A DNA stretch of 64,000 bases from Spirosoma foliorum. GTDB lineage: Bacteria; Bacteroidota; Bacteroidia; Cytophagales; Spirosomataceae. The stretch's first letter is position 1. Every line of letters begins with the position of its first letter. The notes under the pieces were generated by a model. That model did not search any database. It saw only the letters and a list, made by a program, of their open reading frames with translations, and was not told where the DNA came from. Positions 33,919 to 42,547 of the stretch are shown here, one piece after another. A program made the translations under genes and the position numbers. The DNA lies in the NCBI RefSeq assembly GCF_014117325.1, contig NZ_CP059732.1, positions 1,488,001 to 1,552,000 of the forward strand. The letters are read 5' to 3'.

Positions 33919-36900
33919 TTAAGGAACCACGGGCGCAAATCCGGCGAGCGCTTCCTGTTCAATGAGCGATTGATTGTACTGGCTGATGGCATCTAAATAC
34001 TGTTCTCGAATCTGCCAGGCCTGGGTAGTACTCTGCACAAATTCGAGGTATTCGATGTCGCCACGTAGATAACTGCGCTCCGCTGTTCGAAGAATGAGAT
34101 TGGCCTGCGGGAGCGCCGAGTTTTCGTAATACGCCAGCGTGTTGAGTGACTGGGCATGCTGTTGCCCCCGAATGGAAAGTTCGCCCTGTAGTCGATGGTA
34201 CTGATAGTTCAATTGGCGATCGGCAATCTGACCTTGCAGGCGGGCAACATCCAGCCTTGCCCGCAAGGGAGCCATGATAAGTGGCAGGGATAAGCCAACC
34301 TGATAGACCCCAAATCCGCCCTGCCGCTCGATGGATTGGGAGAGATAGCCGACCCGAAAATCTGGCCAGAATCGCTGCTTCTCCAGATCGACTTGCCGGC
34401 GGGTGGTTTCGACCTGCTGACGCAATACGGCCAGTTGCGGATTGGCCTCCAGACTTGGGGGAGTTTGCGGTAAACCTGCTTTTAAACTACCGGTTGTATC
34501 GATGCTGACTAAATCTGTTTGCTGGAGGAGAATAGCCAGCGTTTGACGACCCACCGAAATGTCGGTTTGCAGAACAGCTAGTCGATTCTGGATGTCGCGC
34601 TGCCGGGTTTCGGCGGTAACGCTTTCCAGTTGATTGGTCGCCCCCGTTCGATACCGTACCGCTGCCGCATGAGCCGCCCGACGATACAGACTATCCTGCG
34701 CCTGAAGCAGCTTAACCCGCTCGTAATCAATCCGAAGTTGATAGAAGGTCAGTCGAATTTGCCGAACTAGTTCCGTTCGACTAACGGACACCTGCCGCTC
34801 GGCGATGCCCTGCTGTGCCTGATAGAGTCGCTTCTGCGCACCATAGACAGACGGCATCGCCATCGATTGCATGATGGTCAGACTATGATCGATGGGATAC
34901 GATTGAATTTGTCCCCGCTGGTAATCGACTGTAGTGCGGGGAATATCCCAGGCTGTTTTTTGCAAACTTTGGCCAATCTTCACTTCCATCACCGTCGCCT
35001 GCAATCCGCCGTTCAGACGTAGACCTTGCTCGATGGCTTGCTCTATTGTAAGCGGTTGCGTTTGCGCCTGAGACGCAGATAAACTTCCAAACGCTAATAC
35101 CAAAATTCCTCCGATGCAATGCGCGATTGTGGGACTATTGCGTTCTTCGTCAGCTGCTTGCAACGCTTGTTTTCGGCGCGAGGCTACTAAGCTGTAGAGA
35201 ACCGGCAAAACAATCAGCGTTAATAAGGTTGCTGAAACCAGCCCGCCAATAACGACCGTTGCCAACGGCTTTTGCACTTCGGCCCCGGCAGAGCTTGATA
35301 GCGCCATCGGCAAAAAGCCCAGCGATGCTACGGCAGCCGTCATGATAACCGGCCTGAACCGAACCGCCGTTCCCTCTTTTACGCGTTGAAGCACATCGGT
35401 TACGCCTTCCTCTTCGAGCTGGTTGAAATAGCTAATGAGGACAATGCCATTCAGAACCGCAATCCCGAACAACGCAATGAAACCTACACCTGCCGATATG
35501 CTGAATGGCATGCCCCGGAGCCACAACGCCAATACACCGCCGATGGCCGACAGAGGAATGGCGGTGAAAATCAGGATCGCTTGTCCAAAGTAGCCAAAAG
35601 TAAAAAACAACAGAAGGCCAATCAGCACCAACGCGAGTGGAACAGCTACCGCCAGCCGTTCTTTGGCTTTGACCAGATTCTCAAACTGACCACCATAGGT
35701 ATAGCTATATCCGGCCGGAAGCGGAACGTCTTTTTCCAGAACGGCTTTCATTTCACCCACCAGACTTTCCACGTCACGCCCCCGCACGTTAATGCCGATC
35801 GTAATACGCCGTCGGGCGTTGTCCCGCGAAATCTGCATGGGGGCGTTTTCGTAACGAATCGACGCTAGTTGATCGAGTGGAACCTGCTGTCCATTCGGCA
35901 AATCGACGTAGAGTTGCCGGATGTTGTCGATGTCCTGACGATACATGCTGTCGAGTCGAACAACCAGATCGAACCGTTTTTCGCCTTCGAAGACTACGCC
36001 CGCTGTTTCGCCTGCAAATGCCGCTTTCAGAATCCGGTTCAAACCCGCTACCGACACTCCGTATTGTGCCAGTTTCGGCCGATTGTAAGAAACCAGCATC
36101 TGCGGAAGCCCACTGATCTGTTCAACTTTCAGGTCTGCTACGCCGGGAATTGTTTTGAGTTTAGCCGCTGCCTGATTGGCTTTACTGAACAATGTTTTGA
36201 GATCCTCGCCGTAGATTTTGACGGCAATGTCGGACTTGACACCCGTCATTAATTCATTAAATCGCAGTTGGATAGGTTGCGTAAACTCGTAAGTTAAACC
36301 GGGAAGCACACTCAGGGCGCGTTCCATTTTCTGGACTAACTCATCCTTCGTTTTCGCGGACGTCCATTCACCTGACTCTTTCAACACAACGATCACATCG
36401 GCGGCCTCAATGGGCATGGGATCTGTGGGGATTTCGGCGGTCCCGATCTTGGAAATCACGTCTTTCACTTCCGGAAAACCATTTTTTAGAATCGTTTCCA
36501 TTCGTCCAGTCGTCTCAATGGTTTGCCGCAACGACGAGCCGGGTTTCAACGTCAGACTGATCGCAATGTCGCCCTCGTCGAGATTGGGGATGAATTCGCC
36601 ACCCATTGTTCCGAACAAACCAATCGCACCAACGAGTAAAAGAACAGAGGTGGCTAAAACTGTTTTGCGCCAGCGTAACGCGCCGTTCAGTAGTGGAGCG
36701 TAGACCCGATAGAGGGCTTTCATGATGCGATCAGCTAGAGTGCCTTCTTCCTTGATGTCTTTACGCAGAAGGGTGGCCGCCATCATCGGTACATAAGTCA
36801 CACACAGCAACATAGCGCCTATAATAGCAAAACCTACAGTCAGCGCCATCGGCCGAAACATCTTCCCTTCAATGCCCGTCAGCGATAGAATCGGTACGTA

Positions 36901-38259
36901 AACGATCAGGATAATCAACTGACCGAACAAGGCCGAGCGCATCAATCGACTAGCCGAATCCAGCGCAATCTCGTCCATCGACTGCGAGCGGATGGCCTGC
37001 GTATGGACGATACTGAAAATCATACTCTCGACAATGATCACGGCCCCATCGACCAGCAAGCCAAAGTCAATGGCGCCCAAACTCATCAGGTTGGCCGATA
37101 CGCCAAACACGTGCATCATCCCCAGCGCAAACAACATACAAAGTGGAATAACTGATGCCACCACTAAACCGGCGCGCCAGTTGCCCAGTAACAGCAAGAG
37201 TACACTCATAACAATGAGCCCACCTTCCAGCAAGTTTTTGGCGACGGTGTGAATGGCTTTGTCGATGAGTACTTTACGATCCTGAAACGGCTCGATAATC
37301 AGGCCGGGTGGAAGGCTTTTCTGTACTTCGGCAATTCGTTCTTTTATACCATCAATGGTTTTTTCAGAACTGGCTCCTTTGAGCATCAGAACAATACCGC
37401 CGACAACTTCGCCCCGACCATTGCGGGTCATGGCGCCATACCGAACAGCATGACCCAAGCCCACCTGCGCCACATCGCGAACGAGAATAGGGGTGGGCCC
37501 AACGTTTTTTACGACAATCTGCCCAATCTCGTCGGGCGTTTTGACCATACCTTCACCCCGGATGAAGAAAGCTTCGGGTCCCTTTTCGATATAGCTTCCA
37601 CCCGTGTTGGCATTATTATCGGCCAGTGCCTGAACCACTTCGGTCAACGTGGTATTCATACCATGCAAACGCTCGGGATTGATACGGACTTCGTACTCTT
37701 TCAGATACCCACCCAAGCTGCTGATGTCGACCACACCGGGGACTCCAGCCAATTGCCGTTTCACCAGCCAGTCCTGTACAGTGCGAAGATCAGTTGCGGA
37801 ATACCGATGCTCAAACCCTTCTTTGGGCCGAATAACATACTGATAAACTTCACCCAGCCCCGTTGTAATGGGAGCCAGTTGGGGAGAGCCCGCCGTCAGC
37901 GAGCCCTCGGCCGCTTTGAGTTGTTCGGTCACTAGCTGACGAGCCAGAAACGTCGGGGTTGATTCTTCAAAAACAACCGTAATGACCGACAACCCAAAGC
38001 GGGAAATCGACCGGATTTCGGTAACGCCCGGTACATTGCGCAGGGTCGTTTCGAGCGGAAATGTGATGAACTGTTCGGTTTCCTGAGCCGCCAACGAAGG
38101 GGCTTGCGTGATTACCTGAACCTGATTATTGGTAATATCGGGAATAGCGTCGATGGGTAATTGCCGGAGTGCATAGGTTCCCCAGGCAATCAATGCCACC
38201 ACGCCCAGCCCCACCATCAGCTTTTGGCGGATGCTGAACTGAATGATTTTATCGATCAT
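33919..38259 (-). CDS. CzcA-type heavy-metal RND pump fused to a TolC-like channel domain
   Basis: A 1446-residue protein. Residues 1 to about 1040 are an HME-RND pump with 12 helices. The transmembrane helix 4 motif is AIDFGLLVDGAVIIVES, matching the DFG-x3-DGA-x3-VE signature of the CzcA (Co/Zn/Cd) subgroup and not the copper/silver CusA type. From about 1067 to the end is an outer-membrane-factor (TolC/CzcC) domain (QPLTIEQAIEQGLRLNGGLQ, later LRYRTGATN-type repeats). Between them lies a hydrophobic segment, HCIGGILVLAFGSLSASQA, that looks like an internal signal peptide. The frame is continuous. The pump would extrude metal across the envelope with its adaptor downstream. A long antisense open frame (37249-37935, plus strand) is a shadow. 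Confidence 0.9.
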   Translation of the reverse strand: MIDKIIQFSIRQKLMVGLGVVALIAWGTYALRQLPIDAIPDITNNQVQVITQAPSLAAQETEQFITFPLETTLRNVPGVTEIRSISRFGLSVITVVFEESTPTFLARQLVTEQLKAAEGSLTAGSPQLAPITTGLGEVYQYVIRPKEGFEHRYSATDLRTVQDWLVKRQLAGVPGVVDISSLGGYLKEYEVRINPERLHGMNTTLTEVVQALADNNANTGGSYIEKGPEAFFIRGEGMVKTPDEIGQIVVKNVGPTPILVRDVAQVGLGHAVRYGAMTRNGRGEVVGGIVLMLKGASSEKTIDGIKERIAEVQKSLPPGLIIEPFQDRKVLIDKAIHTVAKNLLEGGLIVMSVLLLLLGNWRAGLVVASVIPLCMLFALGMMHVFGVSANLMSLGAIDFGLLVDGAVIIVESMIFSIVHTQAIRSQSMDEIALDSASRLMRSALFGQLIILIVYVPILSLTGIEGKMFRPMALTVGFAIIGAMLLCVTYVPMMAATLLRKDIKEEGTLADRIMKALYRVYAPLLNGALRWRKTVLATSVLLLVGAIGLFGTMGGEFIPNLDEGDIAISLTLKPGSSLRQTIETTGRMETILKNGFPEVKDVISKIGTAEIPTDPMPIEAADVIVVLKESGEWTSAKTKDELVQKMERALSVLPGLTYEFTQPIQLRFNELMTGVKSDIAVKIYGEDLKTLFSKANQAAAKLKTIPGVADLKVEQISGLPQMLVSYNRPKLAQYGVSVAGLNRILKAAFAGETAGVVFEGEKRFDLVVRLDSMYRQDIDNIRQLYVDLPNGQQVPLDQLASIRYENAPMQISRDNARRRITIGINVRGRDVESLVGEMKAVLEKDVPLPAGYSYTYGGQFENLVKAKERLAVAVPLALVLIGLLLFFTFGYFGQAILIFTAIPLSAIGGVLALWLRGMPFSISAGVGFIALFGIAVLNGIVLISYFNQLEEEGVTDVLQRVKEGTAVRFRPVIMTAAVASLGFLPMALSSSAGAEVQKPLATVVIGGLVSATLLTLIVLPVLYSLVASRRKQALQAADEERNSPTIAHCIGGILVLAFGSLSASQAQTQPLTIEQAIEQGLRLNGGLQATVMEVKIGQSLQKTAWDIPRTTVDYQRGQIQSYPIDHSLTIMQSMAMPSVYGAQKRLYQAQQGIAERQVSVSRTELVRQIRLTFYQLRIDYERVKLLQAQDSLYRRAAHAAAVRYRTGATNQLESVTAETRQRDIQNRLAVLQTDISVGRQTLAILLQQTDLVSIDTTGSLKAGLPQTPPSLEANPQLAVLRQQVETTRRQVDLEKQRFWPDFRVGYLSQSIERQGGFGVYQVGLSLPLIMAPLRARLDVARLQGQIADRQLNYQYHRLQGELSIRGQQHAQSLNTLAYYENSALPQANLILRTAERSYLRGDIEYLEFVQSTTQAWQIREQYLDAISQYNQSLIEQEALAGFAPVVP

Positions 38260-38270
38260 ATTATGGAATA

Positions 38271-38367
38271 ATAGACCCGCACCGGCGGACCGGCAGATTT
38301 TTATGATCTCTACGATTGATTATGATTTTTGGAGATCATGGCAATCATAAAAATCAGCGGGCTATTG
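38271..38367. repeat. Element related to the GATTTTTATGATC family, copy A
   Basis: GCAGATTTTTATGATCTC (about 38293-38310) faces GAGATCAT (38332-38339) and ATCATAAAAATCAGCGGGC (about 38344-38362). The flanks AGACCCGC/GCGGGCT also pair. It lies directly upstream of the pump gene, in the leader between it and the small exported-protein gene. Confidence 0.7.
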
Positions 38368-38456
38368 ATTGATAACTCGTTGAGAATAAATAGTAAATGA
38401 CCTGCCTATGTGCCACAGGCACACGGTCAGTCAATTAGCCAATACATACAGCAGAG

Positions 38457-38849
38457 TTACCCGACTTGGGGAGGTTGAAACAGCAGCGTAGCGGTGAGAA
38501 ATGAATACAGGTTCTCGTAGGAGAAATGGACCTGTGGCCAGGGAATCAATACCGACAGTTCAGCAGGGAGCCTATGCGGCTGGGTCAATACAAATACAAA
38601 ACCCGTTGAGAGATGATTGTAAAGCGGAATTTTGACGCCCTTGTGCGGGGTTTTGGCGTGCTTCGACGAGGCATTGTAATGTAGTTCCAGGAACTGCCAG
38701 ACATCGAAGCCACTTCCGGCTGCCTTCTTATGAAGTTGATAATGGGCAATTAACCCCGGTATTTTATAGACTTCCTCCACGTCTGTCTGCGGAAACAGGC
38801 TACCCACAAAGAGCAGTATGCCTAGAAAGAGAGCTGTGACGGATTTCAT
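38457..38849 (-). CDS. Small exported protein ahead of the metal efflux operon
   Basis: A 130-residue exported protein from the ATG at 38849 (signal MKSVTALFLGILLFVGSLFP). The mature part is rich in histidine and aromatic residues: VYKIPGLIAHYQLHKKAAGS, FLELHYNASSKHAKTPHKGV and PQVHFSYENLYSF. Eight or so His residues suggest metal binding; that is inference. It sits upstream of the pump on the same strand, separated by about 200 bases with a repeat. Similar small proteins are often found beside CzcCBA-type loci in Bacteroidota, from memory. It could act as a periplasmic metal chaperone or sensor. Confidence 0.7.
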   Translation of the reverse strand: MKSVTALFLGILLFVGSLFPQTDVEEVYKIPGLIAHYQLHKKAAGSGFDVWQFLELHYNASSKHAKTPHKGVKIPLYNHLSTGFVFVLTQPHRLPAELSVLIPWPQVHFSYENLYSFLTATLLFQPPQVG

Positions 38850-38880
38850 GCTGCAAAGATAGGGGGTACAAGTTGACAAT

Positions 38881-38963
38881 GGAACGCTGATTTTTATGAT
38901 CTATATGATTTATTGAGTAGAACATGCTTTGTTAATCATAACGATCATAAAAATCTGCGTTCT
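38881..38963. repeat. Dispersed inverted repeat, GATTTTTATGATC family, copy B
   Basis: GGAACGCTGATTTTTATGAT opens at 38881 and its near reverse complement GATCATAAAAATCTGCGTTC ends at 38963, pairing over about 20 bases with a W mismatch (CTG/CAG). It lies between the exported-protein gene and the ricin-type lectin gene. Confidence 0.85.
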
Positions 38964-39004
38964 ATTAATGTTGGTATTACCTTGTATAAAAAAACGTTAT
39001 AACA

Positions 39005-39517
39005 ATGAAAACCAGACTCGTATTTTCCCTACTGATTGTTCTTGGCTTAGTTCAAACTGCCAGTTTCGCACAGACGATCCATGGTCATTATGCGATTAAA
39101 AATATCCAGACGGGCATGCTTTTACGCGTTCAGGATGCTCGGAAAGCAAATGGGACGCCTATTGTTGCCTATTCGCCCGTCAACTGGAAATGTGTTACCT
39201 GGGATTTTAAACATATAGAAGGGGATACCTATCAACTTCAGAATTTATTCACGAGCAAAACCTTACAACCAGAGGCCGGTACACCTACTGATGGTGTCAA
39301 TCTGGAACAGCAGCCGTTAGTGGCGTCGCAGGTCAATCAGGAATATGAATTTATACCAGCCGGAAAAGCGACCTATCGGATTAAGTTGAAAGGGACAAGC
39401 CTGTACATCACACCCGCCGACAGCAAAGGCGCTGTAAACTCTCGCATAACGCTGGCGAAGAAATCCGACGCCCAGACGCAATTGTGGACGATTTATGAGC
39501 AGGACCCAGAGATATAA
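39005..39517 (+). CDS. Exported ricin-type beta-trefoil lectin protein
   Basis: A 170-residue secreted protein: a signal peptide (MKTRLVFSLLIVLGLVQTAS, cleaved after FAQ) and one RICIN beta-trefoil domain. Repeating blades are seen as HYAIKNIQTGMLLRVQDAR, TWDFKHIEGDTYQLQNLFTS and YRIKLKGTSLYITPADSKGA, ending QLWTIYEQ. Such domains bind carbohydrates. There is no catalytic domain, so it is a stand-alone lectin, perhaps helping retention of glycans at the cell surface. It has no obvious operon partner. Single Trp-Cys residues lie in the middle blade. Confidence 0.82.
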   Translation: MKTRLVFSLLIVLGLVQTASFAQTIHGHYAIKNIQTGMLLRVQDARKANGTPIVAYSPVNWKCVTWDFKHIEGDTYQLQNLFTSKTLQPEAGTPTDGVNLEQQPLVASQVNQEYEFIPAGKATYRIKLKGTSLYITPADSKGAVNSRITLAKKSDAQTQLWTIYEQDPEI

Positions 39518-39624
39518 ACGAATATTTTAACCAAATAGCTAGTACAAGTATTACTACGTATAAATAAGACGACTTGATTTTTAGTTGCTGCATTGATTTG
39601 CCTTTCAGTTGAAGGCTTACTCAA

Positions 39625-40605
39625 TCAACCAATGTAGTCATTGTTAAATATTTTGTATCTATCGTCATCTGTTACAAAATAAAACACGTCATGTTGCCAA
39701 TATCTAACAAGATCATCATTAAGCCCTCTTGGTTTGTGATCTGAATACAGCCATCTGTTCATAGACGATAGGTCTATTTCAATAGCAATACCATTTAAAT
39801 CTAACTTGTAACATTCATTATAACTACTGTGGGCTGGATTCGGAAATGTATTTTTGTACTCTATGTTAAATTTCGGTTGAAAAGCTCTAATTAAAGCAGC
39901 TTCTGTAAAATTAATTTTTTGCTGCTCACTAAACTTAGTATCCATAAAATTAATAAATCGTTCTCTATCTAAAGACTCATTTTCTGTTCTAGCAGTAATC
40001 TGCCCATTCGTTGATGATATATTTGTTTGGGCAAATGAACTCAACATCAGCCAAATTTCAGAATCAGGATGCTTTATGATAGCCTCGTTATAAATTTTTT
40101 GTAAAGTTGAGTGAGAAATTAACCGATCTATTGCGGTTCTGTTGCCAGCTTCTCCATATGATTGCCCTATATATAAAATTTCATAATCTAAAAGATCATC
40201 TTTAATAGGGTTAATTTGTTGTATATAATCTAATAATGCTCCGGTTTTAAAGGCGAAGTTGTGTTCTTCTGTTTGGATCTCGAAATAATTATAAGGATAA
40301 TCTGTAATTAGTTTCGCGTTTTTTGATTTATATGGATTGTCTATTTTTAAGAGCCTATTAATAAATCTATTTTTAATTTGAATTTCTACTTCTAACTCAA
40401 AATAATCATCATTGAATTTGAAATAACTACCGTTTATAGTTGTTCTAGGTCTTTTGAGAATAAAATATATGTGGCATTTTGATTGATCATTAAAAATATC
40501 TTGATTTTCTGCGAAATATTCCAACTCTTGTTGCTGAAGTATTTGGTATTTTGATAGATACATAACAATAAATCCTTCTGTAGTGTATTTGAAAATATTT
40601 TCCAT
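39625..40605 (-). CDS. AT-rich hypothetical protein with a GIY-YIG-like domain
   Basis: A 326-residue protein whose base composition is visibly much more AT-rich than the neighbours, suggesting transfer. The N-terminal half (1-135) is a beta-rich domain of unknown type. From about 142, DYEILYIGQSYGEAGNRTAI runs into DRLISHSTLQKIYNEA, and about 90 residues later is TEAALIRAFQPKFNIEYKN. The YIG-like motif, the following Arg and His, and then Glu and Asn in 'EAALI...PKFN' copy the order of GIY-YIG nuclease residues, but the GIY half-motif is degenerate. It may be a nuclease or a binding-only derivative. Not linked to any neighbour; no signal peptide. Confidence 0.6.
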   Translation of the reverse strand: MENIFKYTTEGFIVMYLSKYQILQQQELEYFAENQDIFNDQSKCHIYFILKRPRTTINGSYFKFNDDYFELEVEIQIKNRFINRLLKIDNPYKSKNAKLITDYPYNYFEIQTEEHNFAFKTGALLDYIQQINPIKDDLLDYEILYIGQSYGEAGNRTAIDRLISHSTLQKIYNEAIIKHPDSEIWLMLSSFAQTNISSTNGQITARTENESLDRERFINFMDTKFSEQQKINFTEAALIRAFQPKFNIEYKNTFPNPAHSSYNECYKLDLNGIAIEIDLSSMNRWLYSDHKPRGLNDDLVRYWQHDVFYFVTDDDRYKIFNNDYIG

Positions 40606-40684
40606 TTTTTTAATTTTAATATAAGCCTATATTTTTGCCAGCTAATGAACAATTGAAATTTGTACGTTCTATTGCAATAATAGG

Positions 40685-40715
40685 TAAAACCAACAAAAAA
40701 TAGCTATTGGTTTTA
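40685..40715. repeat. AT-rich hairpin upstream of the glycosidase gene
   Basis: TAAAACCAA (40685-40693) pairs with TTGGTTTTA (40707-40715) across a 13-base loop. It lies in the 270-base gap between the divergent AT-rich gene and the glycosidase gene. Role unknown; it may mark the edge of the transferred segment. Confidence 0.4.
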
Positions 40716-40876
40716 AATTCTACTGCATCTACTTCTAGATCTATGTATCAGAACTTTCCCCCAACAAGCTAACATCCTACAATGGCTTGTGAAAATAGCA
40801 TATTCTGTAACGATATATTCCTATTAATTTTGGAAGGTCTAACTGGCTCTAAACCCTTGGGAAGATACAGCTACCT

Positions 40877-42430
40877 ATGATGGCTAAACCGTATCGTGCA
40901 CTCATATTCGTTATCAGTATTCTGCAAACGACCTTTTCGGTCGCGCAGACGACAGCTGTGTTGTCGACAAACACCCTTAAAAACTACGTTACCTATTTCA
41001 ACTCCATCGACGATGAAGCGGTAAAAAACTACGTCCCGAATGATCAGTCATTTGACTGGCTTTCCAAAAATGTTCCGCTATTCGATTGCCCCGATTCAGT
41101 CTTGCAGGAGGTGTATTACTATCGCTGGTGGGCGTTTCGGAAGCATTTGAAGGAGACGCCCGAAGGCTATGTATTTACGGAGTTTATCACCAAAGTGAAC
41201 CATGCGGGCAAGTACAACGCTATCAGCAGCGCCCTGGGGCATCATATTTACGAAGGCCGTTGGTTGCATAACCCGCAGTATATCAACGATTACATTTCGT
41301 TCTGGCTCTACGTTGACCCCAAACATGTAGCCCAGCGATTTCATGGATTCAGTAGCTGGGTCGATGATGCAGTGTACAATCGCTACCTCGTCAATCTGGA
41401 TAAGCCATTTATTCAGAAAAATCTACTGGCCTTGGATGCCGACTACCGTAAGTGGCAACAGGAGAAGCAATTGCCAAGCGGGCTGTTCTGGCAGTTCGAT
41501 GTAAAAGACGCGATGGAAGAGTCGATCAGTGGGTCGAGGAAAGAGAAAAACCGACGTCCGTCGATCAATAGCTACATGTATGGTAATGCTAAAGCACTGG
41601 CAGCTATGGCTACCCTCGCCCAAAACGATACGCTCGCGCGCCGATACCAACAGCAGGCCACACAACTAAAAAAACTAACGTTGGATAGTCTGTGGGACGA
41701 TTCAGCGCATTTTTTTGAGGTGAAGTTGGAAAAAGGTGGTTTTTCAAACGCCCGTGAAGCTATCGGTTTTATTCCCTGGTACTTCGACTTGCCCGACGAT
41801 AAGCCAGTCTATGCCAGCCAGTGGGACCAACTCACTGATACAACGGGTTTCAACGCGCCCTGGGGCATCACCACCGCCGAACGGCGTCATCCACTTTTTC
41901 GGACGCACGGTTCGGGACATGGTTGTGAGTGGGATGGACCCGTCTGGCCGTTTGCCACAACGCAAACGTTGAAAGGGTTGTCGAACCTCCTCACGAAATA
42001 CCGGAATCAGGGGAGTATGACCAAGTCGGTGTTTTATGACGAATTGCTGAAATACGCCCATTCGCACACCATGAATGGCAAAATCTATCTGGGCGAATAT
42101 CAGGACGAAAAAACAGGGGAGTGGCTAAAAGGTGATAATCCGCGTAGCAAATTTTACAATCACTCGGGCTTTGCCGACTTAATCATTAGCGATCTGGTTG
42201 GCCTGAAACCCCGTGCCGATAACGTATTGGAAATTCACCCGCTCGTGCCCGATGGCAAATGGGATTGGTTTTGCCTCGATAAAGTGCTGTATCATGGAAA
42301 AATGCTGACCATTTTGTATGATAAAACCGGGAAACATTACGGTAAAGGGAAGGGCTTCATAGTCTTTTCTGATGGAAAGAGAGTAATACAGAATAAGACG
42401 CTGGCTCCATTGACTGTCCGGTCATTTTGA
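40877..42430 (+). CDS. Exported MGH1-like glycoside hydrolase ((alpha/alpha)6 barrel, GH63-related)
   Basis: A 517-residue secreted protein with a signal peptide (about 1-24, FVISILQTTFSVAQ). The rest is an (alpha/alpha)6-barrel glycosidase-like domain: YYYRWWAFRKHLKETPEGYV, SSALGHHIYEGRWLHNP, FWQFDVKDAMEESISGS, SINSYMYGNAKALAAMATLA, EAIGFIPWYFDLPDD and GCEWDGPVWPFATTQTLKGL. The repeated helix-turn pattern resembles MGH1-like and GH63-related enzymes; the exact clan and substrate need a profile search. It is the first gene of a three-gene plus-strand run with the symporter and lyase, so it may release the sugar they take up. The alternative start is the next codon (ATG 40880). Confidence 0.78.
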   Translation: MMAKPYRALIFVISILQTTFSVAQTTAVLSTNTLKNYVTYFNSIDDEAVKNYVPNDQSFDWLSKNVPLFDCPDSVLQEVYYYRWWAFRKHLKETPEGYVFTEFITKVNHAGKYNAISSALGHHIYEGRWLHNPQYINDYISFWLYVDPKHVAQRFHGFSSWVDDAVYNRYLVNLDKPFIQKNLLALDADYRKWQQEKQLPSGLFWQFDVKDAMEESISGSRKEKNRRPSINSYMYGNAKALAAMATLAQNDTLARRYQQQATQLKKLTLDSLWDDSAHFFEVKLEKGGFSNAREAIGFIPWYFDLPDDKPVYASQWDQLTDTTGFNAPWGITTAERRHPLFRTHGSGHGCEWDGPVWPFATTQTLKGLSNLLTKYRNQGSMTKSVFYDELLKYAHSHTMNGKIYLGEYQDEKTGEWLKGDNPRSKFYNHSGFADLIISDLVGLKPRADNVLEIHPLVPDGKWDWFCLDKVLYHGKMLTILYDKTGKHYGKGKGFIVFSDGKRVIQNKTLAPLTVRSF

Positions 42431-42440
42431 GTACGGCTAG

Positions 42441-42506
42441 ATAGAACGCAGATTTTTATGATGATCATGATTAATCAGTATCGAATCATACCAATCAGCG
42501 TTCTAT
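42441..42506. repeat. Dispersed inverted repeat, GATTTTTATGATC family, copy C
   Basis: ATAGAACGCAGATTTTTATG from 42441 faces ATCATACCAATCAGCGTTCT up to 42505. The outer ten bases pair perfectly and the inner part partly. It lies between the glycosidase and symporter genes, just after the glycosidase stop. Confidence 0.8.
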
Positions 42507-42547
42507 GATTCTTTCCTAAAACCGATTGTTTACCCTATTCCTATTCC

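Noticed and set aside
37249..37935. 228-residue plus-strand frame
   Set aside because: It is antisense to the RND pump, where codon bias leaves long opposite frames. The sequence has no recognisable domain.
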